This document shows positions 11,801 through 20,789 of a stretch of 64,000 nucleotides of DNA, in pieces. Origin of the DNA: Paraburkholderia humisilvae (GTDB lineage Bacteria > Pseudomonadota > Gammaproteobacteria > Burkholderiales > Burkholderiaceae); contig NZ_CADIKH010000010.1 in the NCBI RefSeq assembly GCF_902859855.1, forward strand, positions 1-64,000, in the 5' to 3' direction. The notes below the pieces were generated by a model. The model saw nothing but the letters and a program-made list of their open reading frames with translations, did no database searches and had not been told where the DNA came from. Position 1 is the stretch's first letter; the number at the start of each line of letters is the position of its first letter. The position numbers and the translations under genes were made by a program.

Positions 11801-14800
11801 CGGTCGCGGTCGCACCATCGAGCGTCGAGTTCGCGCTGAAGTATTTGATTCCGCTGCCGTTGGTGATGTTGTTCACGACGTTGGTCAGATTCGTCACGTT
11901 TCCGGAGACGTTCGCGACGTTCTGATTCGTCTGGAACAACTGCGCACCGTTGACGGCATCCGTGCTCGCGGCGTTCAGCGCACCTGCCTTCAGGCCCGTA
12001 ATCTGCGTGCCACCGCTGCCTTTCAGCGTGATCGTGCTGCGCGTCGAATCGTCATAGGAGACGAACGCGGTCGTCACGTTGCCGCTCGTGTCGATGCTCG
12101 CGCCAAGATCCTTCAGTTGCTTCAGGTTGACCGCGTCCGAATCGGCCTTGCCCGCCGCGACATTGGCCAACGTCACCGGCACCGATGCATTCTTGCCACC
12201 GAGCGTCACCCGCGTTTTCGTCGTGTCGTCATAGGCCACGAACGAGCCAGTCACGCCGCCCGTCGTATCGAAGCTCGCGCCGAGATCCTTCAGTTGCTTC
12301 AGGTTGACCGCGTCGCTATCCACCGTACCGGCTGCGACATTGACAATCTGCCTCTCAGCACCGGCTGCGCCGACCGACACAGTATTCGCGCGATCCGCCA
12401 GCGCACCCGAGCCGAGCGCGACCGAACCGGACGCGCTCGCACGCGCATCGCCACCGATCGCTACCGAGTTCGCGCCGGACGCTGACGAATCCGCGAGCGC
12501 CGAATTTGCGTGGAAGTACTTGACGCCATTTCCGCCGCCCGTGATGTTGTTCACGACGTTGCTCAGGTTCGTGACGTTCTGATTCGTTTGATAAAGCTGC
12601 GCACCGTTGACGGCATCCGTGCTCGCGGCGTTCAGCGCACCTGCCTTCAGGCCCGTGATCTGCGTGCCACCGCTGCCTTTCAGCGTGATCGTGCTGCGCG
12701 TCGAATCGTCATAGGAGACGAACGCGGTCGTCACGTTGCCGCTCGTGTCGATGCTCGCGCCAAGGTCCTTCAGTTGCTTCAGGTTGACCGCGTCCGAATC
12801 GACCTTGCCCGCCGCGACATTGGCCAACGTCACCGGCACCGACGCATTCTTGCCACCGAGCGTCACCCGCGTTTTCGTCGTGTCGTCATAGGCCACGAAC
12901 GAGCCAGTCACGCCGCCCGTCGTATCGAAGCTCGCGCCGAGATCCTTCAGTTGCTTCAGGTTGACCGCGTCGCTATCCACCGTACCGGCTGCGACATTGA
13001 CAATCTGCCTCTCAGCACCGGCTGCGCCGACCGACACAGTATTCGCGCGATCCGCCAGCGCACCCGAGCCGAGCGCGACCGAACCGGACGCGCTCGCACG
13101 CGCATCGCCACCGATCGCTACCGAGTTCGCGCCGGACGCTGACGAATCCGCGAGCGCCGAATTTGCGTGGAAGTACTTGACGCCGTCCCCGCCGATCGCG
13201 ATGTTGTTCACCACATTGGTCAGATTCGTCACATTGCCGGCGACGTTCGCGACATCCTGATTCGTCTTGAACAACTGCGCGCCGTTTACCGCGTCGGTGC
13301 TGTTCGCGCTCAGATTACCGGCGCTCAGGCCCGTGATCTTCGTGCCGCCGCTGCCCTTCAGCGTGACTTGCTGCTTCGTCGAATCGTCATATGCGACGAA
13401 GCCGCCGTTGACATTGCCCCCGCTATCGAAACTCGCGCCGAGATCCTTGAGCTGTTTCATATTCACGGCGTCGGAATCCGCCTTGCCGTCTGCGACGTTG
13501 GCGAGCGTCACCCGTTTCGTCGCGCTCGTGCCGCCCAGCGTGACCTTGTCGCGCGCGGTCGTGTCATATTTAACGGAGTCGGCCGCACCCGCTCCCGACA
13601 GAGCGGCGGCGTTAATTGCCGAGCCGACGTCCGTATAGGTCTGGCCGCCGACCGTATAGGTCGGCTGTTTGATCGTGCCGTTGCCGTTGACGCCAGCACC
13701 ACCGCCGAGCGCAGTGGTGATGCCGGTCAACTGGTCAACGTTGACCGCGTCGTACTTCGCCGTACCCGCCGCCACATTGACGATTTGACGTTGACTGGTG
13801 CCGTTGCCGACCGATATGGAATTCGCGCGGTCCGCGACCGACCCGGCGCCTAGCGCAACGGTATTCGACGCATTCGCGGTCGCGCCCTTGCCTATCGCGA
13901 CCCCGCTAACCGCCGCCTCCAACGTCACGGCATTCGTACCCAACGCCACCGAGCCGACGCCGTTGGCCACGGAAGTGGTGCCCAGGCTCAGCGTATCCTC
14001 GCTTTCCGCACTGGCGAGATAGCCGATCGCGACGCCGTTTTTCGCTTCGAATCCTGTCGATGCGCCCACACCGATCACCGTCGTATTGATGCCCAGCGCG
14101 CCCGCTTTCGCGCCGATGGCTGTGGAACCGGTGCGCAACGCGCCTGCGCCCGAACCCACCGCCACTGCATTGGGTCCGGTGGCCGCCGATGTCGGACCGA
14201 CGGCCATTGCGTTCAGATCGTCCGACGCATGCGTCGCCGACCCTGGCGTGGTATTCGAACTGACCGCTATGTAGTCGGTCACCGGCGTGGCGCCGAGCAG
14301 CGCCATCGACTTCAAGCCATTGCTCGGCTGCGTCAGTTGCTTTTGCAGCGCGGTCAGCTGCCCGACCGTCGCCGCATCCGTCGCGTTGATGCCCGCCGCG
14401 ATATTCGTGATGCGCTTCTCCGCGCCGACATGGCCGAACGAAACGGTATTCGCCTCGTACGCCTGCGCACCGGAGCCAATCGCGACCGAGTCGTCGAACT
14501 GCGAGCGGGCGCCGGTGCCGACTGCCAGGCTTCGATTGCCGGCGGCGAATGCGCCTCCGCCGATCGCGGTCGTTTCACTACCGAGTGACAGCGACTCGCT
14601 CGCATTCGACACGACCTTCACGTACTTCGCCGTTACCTGCACGTCCTTGCCGACCGCGCCGATCGCGTTCATCGCGGAGCCGATGTCGTTGTACGTCGTG
14701 CCGGAAATCGTGAAAGTCGGTGCGGTCACCGTGCCGTCCTGTTTGACGGCCGAACCCGCTCCGACGACCTTCGCCACGCTGTTCGCCGTTGCGAACAGCT

Positions 14801-16808
14801 GGCCGCCGTTCACCGCATCCGCGCTGCCCGTGTCGAGCCGACCCGCCGCGACGTTGGTCACCTGCACCGGCGTCGGCGCGGTCACCCCACCGAGTGTCAC
14901 TTTATCGTGCGCACTCGTGTCGTACGTCACGCCATTCGCCGACCCCGAACCGATCTTCGCATTGACTGCCGACAATGCGGACCCGACGTTGCTGTACGTA
15001 GTGCCGTCGAGGGTATACGCGGTCGACACGCGACCGTCCGCGCCCACTGACGACGCACCGCCCAACGCACTCGCCACGCTCGACGACGTCTGATAAAGCT
15101 GCGCGCCGTTGAGGGCATCGGTACTCGTCGCGGACACGCCTCCCGCGGCGACATTCGTCAGCGCAGCAGGTACACCGGCCCCCACGCCGCCAAGCGTTAC
15201 CTTCGTGTGCGACGACCCATCGTACTTCACCACGTCCGGCGAACCACTACCGCCACCGCTTGCCGAAAGCGCATCGAGCGCTGCTCCAACGTTGTGATAG
15301 GTCTTGCCCGACACCGTATACGACGGCGCGGTGATCGATCCATCGGCCGTATCGGCACTCGCACTCCCGCCCAGCGCATTCGCGGTACTTTGCGCAAGCG
15401 CGCCGAAGCCCTTGCCGATTTCCTGGAAACCTTGATTCGTCGCTGTCGCCAAAGCGAAGATCTGCGAACCGTTGACCGCGTCCGTGCTGTTCTGCGTGAT
15501 CGCGCCAGCGGCGAGATTGGTTACCGTGACTGGCTGCGAAGCACCCACGCCGCCGAGCGTCAGCGCCGTATGCGCGGCTGTGTCGTATTGCACGAGGTTC
15601 GGCACGCCGCCGGTGATCGCGTTCTGCACCGTCGTGTTCAACTGACGCAGATTGACCGCGTCGGTGTCGGTCGTGCCCGCGGCAAGGTTCGTCAACTGAC
15701 GTTCCAGACCTGGGCTGCCGATCGACACCGAGTTGGCCCGATCCGCCCGTGAGTTCGAACCGATCGCAGCTGAGTTATACGCAAGCGCCGTCGCGTTACC
15801 GCCGATCGCAACGGATTCCTTGCCCCCGGCTGTCGAATCGGCGAGCGTCGAATTGGCGTGGAAAAATTTGAGGTCGGTGGTGTCCGGCGGCGGCGGTGGC
15901 GGCGTGACACCGCCGCCACCCATACTGGCGATCGCCGCGTTCAGCTGATTGACGTTGACCGCATCCGTCCCGGCGCTACCCGCCGCGACGTTGACGATTT
16001 GCCGCTCGCCGCCTTGCCGGCCAACTGACACGGTGTTCGCGCGTGTTGCGACGGAATCGTAGCCGATCGCGACAGACTTGCTGCCAAGCGCCGATGCGTG
16101 TGCGCCGAGCGCCGTCGATCCATCCGCCGATGCGAGTGAGTGTCCGCCAAGCGCGGTTGTGTATGTGCTTGTGGCTTGCGCGTCACCGCCCAGCGCGACC
16201 GCGTGATACAGACCGTTCGCCTGCGCGTTGACCCCTACCGCAACGGTCGACGCGCCCTGCGCAAGCGACGCCGCGCCGATCGCCACCGGTCCGCCACCCG
16301 CGTTGCCGCCCTCCGATGCGTAAGTGGCGCCATCGGTGCTGGTACCGTTGGCACGCGCGCCACCACCGATCGAAATCGCGTCACTGCCGCTCGCCCAGGA
16401 GTCGGGCAATGCGGAATTCACGTGGAAGTACTTGAGGTTGTTGCGATCGTACGTATACGCGTAAGCATCCTGCGCACTCACACCGTTATATGTGACATTC
16501 GTCGTGCCGCCGCCGTCCCCGCCGCACCAGAACAGGAAACAGAAGAACCAGTCGTTGCTCGGCTTGGGTGCGGCCGCGCTGTTCGGGCCGTTCGCGCTAG
16601 CCTGACTCGTCGGGACCTTGGGCACCACCGTTGTATCGGCCGCATAGGACATGCCGACCGCCCCGAACGTCGCCGCGGAGGCGAGCGCGGCAGTCGCGAT
16701 GTTGCGCGCGCGGCGACTCGATTTCTTGCCCGCCGATCGAGCGGTTTCCGCCGCTGCGACATACGTGCCGGTTGACTCGTTCCACACTGACTTGTACGCC
16801 TTGTTCAT
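8853..16808 (-). CDS. Giant YadA-like trimeric autotransporter adhesin
   Basis: This 2651-residue type Vc adhesin is read on the minus strand. The N-terminus is an ESPR-type extended signal peptide (MNKAYKSVWNESTGTYVAA, hydrophobic core about 38-55, ASYAAD-like cleavage region near 56). The passenger is built of YadA-like head repeats (SVAIGG, NSVALG) alternating with neck and stalk segments (ERQIVNVAAG, DAVNVxQL). A Gly/Pro hinge (GGGGVTPPPPPPD) sits near residue 300. The last 70 residues form the YadA anchor barrel (VTPYLPGRTTLNAGVAGYRG, ending VFGN). The product trimerises in the outer membrane and mediates adhesion or aggregation. A large internal tandem duplication is annotated separately. 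ATG 16808 is preceded by GGGAAGG. Confidence 0.97.
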   Translation of the reverse strand: MNKAYKSVWNESTGTYVAAAETARSAGKKSSRRARNIATAALASAATFGAVGMSYAADTTVVPKVPTSQASANGPNSAAAPKPSNDWFFCFLFWCGGDGGGTTNVTYNGVSAQDAYAYTYDRNNLKYFHVNSALPDSWASGSDAISIGGGARANGTSTDGATYASEGGNAGGGPVAIGAASLAQGASTVAVGVNAQANGLYHAVALGGDAQATSTYTTALGGHSLASADGSTALGAHASALGSKSVAIGYDSVATRANTVSVGRQGGERQIVNVAAGSAGTDAVNVNQLNAAIASMGGGGVTPPPPPPDTTDLKFFHANSTLADSTAGGKESVAIGGNATALAYNSAAIGSNSRADRANSVSIGSPGLERQLTNLAAGTTDTDAVNLRQLNTTVQNAITGGVPNLVQYDTAAHTALTLGGVGASQPVTVTNLAAGAITQNSTDAVNGSQIFALATATNQGFQEIGKGFGALAQSTANALGGSASADTADGSITAPSYTVSGKTYHNVGAALDALSASGGGSGSPDVVKYDGSSHTKVTLGGVGAGVPAALTNVAAGGVSATSTDALNGAQLYQTSSSVASALGGASSVGADGRVSTAYTLDGTTYSNVGSALSAVNAKIGSGSANGVTYDTSAHDKVTLGGVTAPTPVQVTNVAAGRLDTGSADAVNGGQLFATANSVAKVVGAGSAVKQDGTVTAPTFTISGTTYNDIGSAMNAIGAVGKDVQVTAKYVKVVSNASESLSLGSETTAIGGGAFAAGNRSLAVGTGARSQFDDSVAIGSGAQAYEANTVSFGHVGAEKRITNIAAGINATDAATVGQLTALQKQLTQPSNGLKSMALLGATPVTDYIAVSSNTTPGSATHASDDLNAMAVGPTSAATGPNAVAVGSGAGALRTGSTAIGAKAGALGINTTVIGVGASTGFEAKNGVAIGYLASAESEDTLSLGTTSVANGVGSVALGTNAVTLEAAVSGVAIGKGATANASNTVALGAGSVADRANSISVGNGTSQRQIVNVAAGTAKYDAVNVDQLTGITTALGGGAGVNGNGTIKQPTYTVGGQTYTDVGSAINAAALSGAGAADSVKYDTTARDKVTLGGTSATKRVTLANVADGKADSDAVNMKQLKDLGASFDSGGNVNGGFVAYDDSTKQQVTLKGSGGTKITGLSAGNLSANSTDAVNGAQLFKTNQDVANVAGNVTNLTNVVNNIAIGGDGVKYFHANSALADSSASGANSVAIGGDARASASGSVALGSGALADRANTVSVGAAGAERQIVNVAAGTVDSDAVNLKQLKDLGASFDTTGGVTGSFVAYDDTTKTRVTLGGKNASVPVTLANVAAGKVDSDAVNLKQLKDLGASIDTSGNVTTAFVSYDDSTRSTITLKGSGGTQITGLKAGALNAASTDAVNGAQLYQTNQNVTNLSNVVNNITGGGNGVKYFHANSALADSSASGANSVAIGGDARASASGSVALGSGALADRANTVSVGAAGAERQIVNVAAGTVDSDAVNLKQLKDLGASFDTTGGVTGSFVAYDDTTKTRVTLGGKNASVPVTLANVAAGKADSDAVNLKQLKDLGASIDTSGNVTTAFVSYDDSTRSTITLKGSGGTQITGLKAGALNAASTDAVNGAQLFQTNQNVANVSGNVTNLTNVVNNITNGSGIKYFSANSTLDGATATGTDSVAIGGNARATSTNSVALGANALTVANLSASAYQPGSLELSGVTPAGEVSVGSVGKERRVTNVAAGSAGTDAVNVSQLKSAVAASSSASLASAVLYDTAAHDAVTLGGTAAVAPVALKNVGAGQLAAASRDAVNGAQLFNTATSTATALGGGAVAGADGKIKAPTYSISGKTYGDVGSALAAVGYTVDTINTNVTSATKYISVAAPNDDVSTPEAKATGGSAVAIGSGALASADQSISIGAGAGTPQGKGNVAIGLSATAYVDGSMALGSNAKARGVDSIAIGDKALAEFDNSIAIGMGAKTDAANVVSVGSSVSQRRITHVADGIDATDAATVGQLAALKQQVVKQTAGVQSMLLGAAPVTDYIAVSSNTTAGAPTHASDDLNAMAVGPTSAATGPEALAVGAGAGALRTGSTAIGAKAGALGINTTVIGVGASTGFEAKNSVSIGYLASAENEDALALGSSTVASGTGSVALGSASVAERANTVSVGNATLQRQVINVAAGSGSFDAVNVDQLKGALAAFGGGATVDSTGAVKKPAYAIGGTTYTDVGSALNAVAQAGGAGAADAVKYDTTAHDRVTLGGVSASVPVTLTNLAAGAVSASSKDAINGAQLYGAADSLASALGGSAKVGADGKVSRPTYSIDGKTYDSVGTAFAAVNSAIATGSTDGVVYDSSDRDRVTLGGVGASVPVTVTNVADAKSDLDAVNLKQLKAAGLTVDPGTGVVTNAFVAYDNASKSSVTFNAGGSPTQLKNVADGVDPFDAVNVGQMQSYVTNQISNYSPPTPNVVVNDLPTGTATGDAIAIGNGSVASGIAAIAIGARTVTAGDQSVALGVGASAPATNSVALGANSVADRDNTVSVGAPGAERQITNVAAGSAPTDAVNVGQLSSAVNGIQSRINDMDRDNRRGIASASALNIVTPYLPGRTTLNAGVAGYRGTAALGIGLSRWNEKGTVNYNLGVSSAGGNSTIVRAGVGIVFGN
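10421..10733 (-). repeat. Diverged duplicated segment inside the autotransporter (partner 13991-14303)
   Basis: This stretch matches 13991-14303 at a constant offset of 3570 bp. Both encode the same head block, including SAATGP, TGSTAIGAKAGALG and NTTVIGVGASTGFEAKN. Many third positions differ, so this duplication is older than the 657-bp one. Confidence 0.8.
11938..13184 (-). repeat. 657-bp tandem duplication within the autotransporter gene
   Basis: Copy 1 (11938-12527) and copy 2 (12595-13184) are nearly identical at a constant offset of 657 bp, i.e. 219 codons, so the frame is kept. Only a few substitutions are visible by eye, such as aagatcc versus aaggtcc near 12105 and 12762. The copies encode residues about 1209-1405 and 1428-1624, each with a head block and two KQLKDLGAS neck/stalk units. 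This is recent duplication, likely by unequal recombination, and sets fibre length. Confidence 0.92.
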
Positions 16809-17297
16809 TCCTCTTGCCTTCCCACAAATAACACAGGTGAATTTCTCGTGCGTGCGCTTTTAACTGCGACAGACGGCTCCCGATAAAGCCTGACAATCGT
16901 TTTATTCGATTGATCCAGACTTCTCGCGTGATCAATTTATATTTTCGAGAAACTTTTAAAAATCAGGGAAAGATGCGTGAGCGTAGGATTTTTCCGAAAA
17001 TGCAAAGGGAAAGAGGAATTCGTGACACGCAGCACATATCGGATCGACTTATCCGATCGACTAAAGGACGGACCAGCGGGAGCACGCGAGAATGCGCGTA
17101 CTGCATCGGGATCGCTTTGGGAAACATGCGGCCCACGCGAAGAAATTTCTCACATTCCAAAGCGTCAGTCTTCTTTATACTTCGACTGCACGTGATCGAA
17201 TATATATTTATTGCAGGTCACGTTGCATCGATTGATTTCAAATCAATAACCAGATTAATGCTGGAAAAATCCTCAATTCACTCTCTTATTATTTTTT
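16809..17297. promoter_or_regulatory. AT-rich divergent control region between autotransporter and pilus operon
   Basis: This 489-bp region has no convincing gene and is much more AT-rich than its surroundings. It contains several inverted repeats: ATTGATC/GATCAAT (16909-16915 and 16930-16936), TAGGA/TCCGA imperfect (16984-16997), ATCGGAT/ATCCGAT (17038-17044 and 17051-17057) and ATTGATTT/AAATCAAT (17231-17238 and 17240-17247). It must hold the promoters for both fibre systems and is a likely target of the island's LuxR-type regulators and perhaps of an H-NS-like silencer. Small frames inside it have no family features. Confidence 0.5.
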
Positions 17298-17606
17298 ATG
17301 AGAAAACCTGTCAAACATTGCCTTGCTCTCAAGAAAAGCAGGCAGCGCGGTCAAGGTATGACCGAATACATCATTATTGTGGCGCTGATTGCGGTATCCG
17401 CAATCGCTGTCTATGCGTCGTTCGGTAAAACGATTCGCCAGCAGACTGCCGGGCTGGCGCATGAAATGTCCGGTACCGATTCGGCGAATGATGTGAATGA
17501 CGCGAAAACTGCCGCCAGCAATGCGAAGTCCGATGCTGGCAAAAACAAGGGCATGGGTGCGTACGGAAGCGGTGGCAATATGGACGCAGGCACGGACGGC
17601 AAGTAA
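17298..17606 (+). CDS. Flp-type pilin-like protein with hydrophilic tail
   Basis: This 102-residue prepilin-like protein has a basic leader (about 1-19) ending in RGQG, then MTEYIIIVALIAVSAIAVYA. That is a class-III prepilin cleavage site (G before M, Glu at mature +3) followed by one membrane helix. After the helix comes a hydrophilic Ala/Asp/Lys/Gly tail of about 60 residues, longer than in classical Flp pilins. It is first in the Tad-type operon and is likely the main pilin or a major pseudopilin. No Shine-Dalgarno sequence precedes ATG 17298; the upstream bases are a T-rich run, and an in-frame stop lies at 17256-17258. Confidence 0.8.
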   Translation: MRKPVKHCLALKKSRQRGQGMTEYIIIVALIAVSAIAVYASFGKTIRQQTAGLAHEMSGTDSANDVNDAKTAASNAKSDAGKNKGMGAYGSGGNMDAGTDGK

Positions 17607-17628
17607 CGCTTAGCATTCCAGAACGATC

Positions 17629-19155
17629 ATGCAACGCTCCGCCCGCAAGGGCAGGGGCCGCCCCGCCCGCTCTCGCGGACAGGCGCTGGCTCCCGCCCTC
17701 CTCTTTCTGCTGATCGGCGGTATCGGCCTGTACGTCGCATTCGGCTCGTTTCAGATGACCGGCGCGAAAATCAAGCTGCAGAACACCGCCGATGCGGCCG
17801 CGTATAGCGCCGCCGTGCTGCAGGCACGCGACTACAACTTTTCGGCTTACACGAACCGCGCGATGGTCGCCAATCAGGTCACTGCAGCGCAAGTGGTCGC
17901 GTTGAAATCATGGATCGACGAACTCGACGCGACCTATACGGGATACACCGACACAGAAGATCTCATTCGTACGCTCGCCGCTCATCCGGCATTGTGGAGC
18001 ATACCGAACCAGCGCGGCCGGATCGATATTGCCCCGGTGCGCAATACGCTTGACGCGTTGCTGCCCTCTGTTGAGCAAGGCATCGGCTCGATCACACGAG
18101 CGCTAAGCACCGCCCAGCTCCACTATCACATGGCGCTTATCACCGCGATACCCGACACCGTAGATGCAGTCGCGCGGCAAAACCAGCCCGATACTCATGC
18201 AACCGCCGGTTTTTTCACGAGCACACGCAACGCCACGCAACTCGTCGCCTGGCAATCCTATACGACGATTATCACGCCGGCCGGCACGCTGGATCGCGAC
18301 CGTTTCGCCGACGTCGTGACAGATGCGCAAACGCTCGATGGTTTCGTCAAACAACGCGCATCGTCGCGAAGTGTTGCGCCCAACTACCAGCAACTCGATG
18401 ACCAGGCATCGCCGCAATGTCGGCCTGCCGGCCGTATCACGATCAACGTGTCGCATATTGGCGGGACACAACTGCGTACCGACAAGAAAGGCTGGCAATC
18501 GATCGACGCAAGCACCGCGCACATCATGACCCCGTGCACGGGGCCGATCGACGCAATCGCCGGCCACGGTGGCAGCACCAACGGCAACACGCGCGGCTAT
18601 ATGACAAACCCACCATTCGTGTCATGGAGCGACTGGAAGGGATACGGCGGTTACTACAATTTTGGCGATCACACCAGCCCGACACCCGGCCTCCTGATCC
18701 CGGATGCGATGGCCGAGCAATTTACGCTCGGTCCCGGGCCATCGCTCGACGCGAACAATGGCGGCCTGCTCCCCTATCAGGACATTGCCGGCACCCCGAG
18801 CGCCGACGACGCGCCGCGCATCACAATCGAAGTCGAACGCGACATCGGTACGCTCACCCCGACGCGACAGCTCGGTGGCGCGGCACGCATGCAGGTCGAT
18901 AACGGCGGCGCACGCGGCGTCATGCGCGCGCTCGCGAGCGCTCAGGCGTACTTCGTGCGTCCCTCGGGAGATCCATTCGGCGCGGGCGCACTGTTGCATG
19001 CGAGCGAATGGCTGCGCGAAGACGGCAAGGTCGAATATCCGAGTACTTTTAGTCCCTACTGGCAGGTCCGTCTCGCGCCTGTCAGCGATGGCGAACGGAC
19101 CGCTGCAAGACAGGCGCAGATGCCGGTCGCCGCCGGAACGCGGGGCCGACCATGA
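17629..19155 (+). CDS. TadG-like pilus assembly protein
   Basis: This 508-residue protein begins with an Arg-rich leader and RGQALAPALLFLLIGGIGLYVAF (about 16-39), the TadG N-terminal membrane helix. ADAAAYSAAVLQARDYN follows, a conserved stretch of the TadG/putative Flp pilus assembly family. The remainder is a long extracytoplasmic region with no enzyme motif recognised. TadG-like proteins are minor pilus components or surface anchors. The gene ends in an ATGA overlap with the next TadE-like gene, which indicates translational coupling. Confidence 0.83.
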   Translation: MQRSARKGRGRPARSRGQALAPALLFLLIGGIGLYVAFGSFQMTGAKIKLQNTADAAAYSAAVLQARDYNFSAYTNRAMVANQVTAAQVVALKSWIDELDATYTGYTDTEDLIRTLAAHPALWSIPNQRGRIDIAPVRNTLDALLPSVEQGIGSITRALSTAQLHYHMALITAIPDTVDAVARQNQPDTHATAGFFTSTRNATQLVAWQSYTTIITPAGTLDRDRFADVVTDAQTLDGFVKQRASSRSVAPNYQQLDDQASPQCRPAGRITINVSHIGGTQLRTDKKGWQSIDASTAHIMTPCTGPIDAIAGHGGSTNGNTRGYMTNPPFVSWSDWKGYGGYYNFGDHTSPTPGLLIPDAMAEQFTLGPGPSLDANNGGLLPYQDIAGTPSADDAPRITIEVERDIGTLTPTRQLGGAARMQVDNGGARGVMRALASAQAYFVRPSGDPFGAGALLHASEWLREDGKVEYPSTFSPYWQVRLAPVSDGERTAARQAQMPVAAGTRGRP

Positions 19156-20045
19156 CATCACGCGCTTGCTCAAGTGTGAAGCTTCACGGACCGCGTGCCC
19201 GGCATGCGCCCACCGGCCAGGCGATGCTGGAGTTTCTCGTGGTAACGTGCCTCGCCACCGGCGTTCTGTTCACCGCGTTGGCGATGCTCGGCAAATTCAG
19301 CGACGTCCGCAACAAGACACTGCTCGGATCGCGCTACGTCGCGTGGGAACGCTCCGTATGGCTCTCCTCCGACGCGAATGCCTCTGCGGATGCGACGCGC
19401 AGCGAGCGCGACTGGTTCGCGGCGTACGGTAGCGGCGCTTTGCAAGTAACGAAAAGCGACCGTGACATTCAGCACGAGTTTCTACAAAGGACCTTCGCCG
19501 CAAACGGCGGCCAGCTCCTGGCCACCGATCGAGACGTGGATCGCCTGCCCGCCGCCGGTCAGGCGATGTGGCGCGACCACAGTGGTCAGTCGCTGCTTGC
19601 TGCCGCACAGGACGTCGCCGCGTCCAGCAGCGCAGCACCGATCCCGTCTGCCGCGCTTGCGTCGTACACCACGGCACCCTATGGCACGGTCCTCACAGCG
19701 GATGGCGCGACGTTCGCCGCGACGCTGGATTTACCGACTCGCAACCTGCAATCCGGCACGCTCACCGTTGCCATCGGTAAGCAGAGCGACGCACTCAAGC
19801 GCTTATGGCAAGACTTCGACGGCCTCACCTTTGTCGACACCAATGCGTTGCTCACCAACACGTGGTTGCCCGAAGGCTCGGCGAACGGCCGGACGCTGTT
19901 CACGCGCGCCGCGCCCGCAGCGCATGTCGAGCTGGTCTCGCCGACACTGTACAGGGGCCTGCGACGCTATGCACCGGAAATCGACACGCTGGAATTCGGC
20001 CGCATCCAGCAAGACGTTTTGCCGGGCGATCGCGTTGCCCCATGA
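19152..20045 (+). CDS. TadE-like minor pseudopilin
   Basis: This 297-residue protein has a leader ending at GQAMLEFLVVTCLATGVLF (about 22-40), which resembles a TadE/prepilin transmembrane segment with the conserved Glu. The extracytoplasmic remainder has no recognised domain. The start overlaps the TadG-like stop by 4 bp (ATGA), and its own stop overlaps the next gene in the same way. It is probably a minor pilin processed by a prepilin peptidase, but no such peptidase is encoded in the window. Confidence 0.72.
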   Translation: MTSRACSSVKLHGPRARHAPTGQAMLEFLVVTCLATGVLFTALAMLGKFSDVRNKTLLGSRYVAWERSVWLSSDANASADATRSERDWFAAYGSGALQVTKSDRDIQHEFLQRTFAANGGQLLATDRDVDRLPAAGQAMWRDHSGQSLLAAAQDVAASSSAAPIPSAALASYTTAPYGTVLTADGATFAATLDLPTRNLQSGTLTVAIGKQSDALKRLWQDFDGLTFVDTNALLTNTWLPEGSANGRTLFTRAAPAAHVELVSPTLYRGLRRYAPEIDTLEFGRIQQDVLPGDRVAP

Positions 20046-20788
20046 AACGCTCATCTTTCGTCGCCTGGCGCTTTGTGCGTTGCGCCGTCCGCTGGTCTGT
20101 CCGATTCAGGTGGCTGGCCTGCACGCTACTGCTGCCGGTTGCGGCCGCTGCCGAATGCGATCGGCGACCCGTGCAGCCCGAGCGCATCCAGATCATCGGC
20201 CGCGACATGCTGGTGAACGGAGTTCCGGCAACCGTCTATGGCCTTGAGTTCGCGCAGTCCGCTGATGAGGTATCCGAATCGTTTCGTGCATTCTGGGCGC
20301 GCGAAGGGGTGCCGGCCAAAGCACGGCTCGAGTTCTCGGGCCTACTGTTGTCCGCGCTCGATGGAGCATGCCACTACGTGCTGCTGATCGCGCCGGTACG
20401 CAAAGGCCTGCACGCGAAGGGAGTGATGAGCGTGGTGCGTCTGAACGGGGGCAGCGCACGGCACCTCATCCCGGACTCGGCGGTGCCGTTGCCACCTGGC
20501 AGTAAAACGGTTTCCGACATTGAAAGCCATGATCCGGGCCAAACCGGCCGGACATGGATCGTGCGTCTGAACGGCGATGCGGTGAATCAGGCGCGCGGCT
20601 ACGGCCGTATGCTCGCCGCGCAAGGCTGGACGACGGTTGCATTCATGCCCGTCTACCCGCTCGACAGTACGCGGCAGGCGGTCGGTGGCGCGATCGGGAT
20701 GCAGCGCGGCACCGACCGCGTCGACGCTGTTTTCTCCGACCGCCAGGGCCAGACGCAGGCGGTCATTCACATAACAAGGGATCGCTGA
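20042..20788 (+). CDS. Secreted protein of the Tad-type operon, function unknown
   Basis: This 248-residue protein is predicted to be exported. It has an Arg-rich start, a hydrophobic stretch (about 24-36, WLACTLLLPVAAAA) and likely cleavage after AAA-E. No known domain was recognised; two Cys are visible in the mature part (ECDRRP and GACHYV), which could pair. I chose ATG 20042 because it forms an ATGA overlap with the upstream stop; the longer frame from 19805 only reads through the previous gene. Its place among pilus genes suggests a periplasmic assembly factor. Confidence 0.68.
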   Translation: MKRSSFVAWRFVRCAVRWSVRFRWLACTLLLPVAAAAECDRRPVQPERIQIIGRDMLVNGVPATVYGLEFAQSADEVSESFRAFWAREGVPAKARLEFSGLLLSALDGACHYVLLIAPVRKGLHAKGVMSVVRLNGGSARHLIPDSAVPLPPGSKTVSDIESHDPGQTGRTWIVRLNGDAVNQARGYGRMLAAQGWTTVAFMPVYPLDSTRQAVGGAIGMQRGTDRVDAVFSDRQGQTQAVIHITRDR

Positions 20789-20789
20789 C

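Noticed and set aside
11938..13184. CRISPR-like or phage-tail-like repeat array
   Set aside because: The repeats are long, in frame and coding, and belong to the trimeric autotransporter.
8742..14588. Long plus-strand frames opposite the autotransporter (e.g. 530 and 268 codons)
   Set aside because: They mirror the repeated autotransporter sequence; the apparent repeats in them come from the real gene's repeats. No signal, domain or ribosome site.
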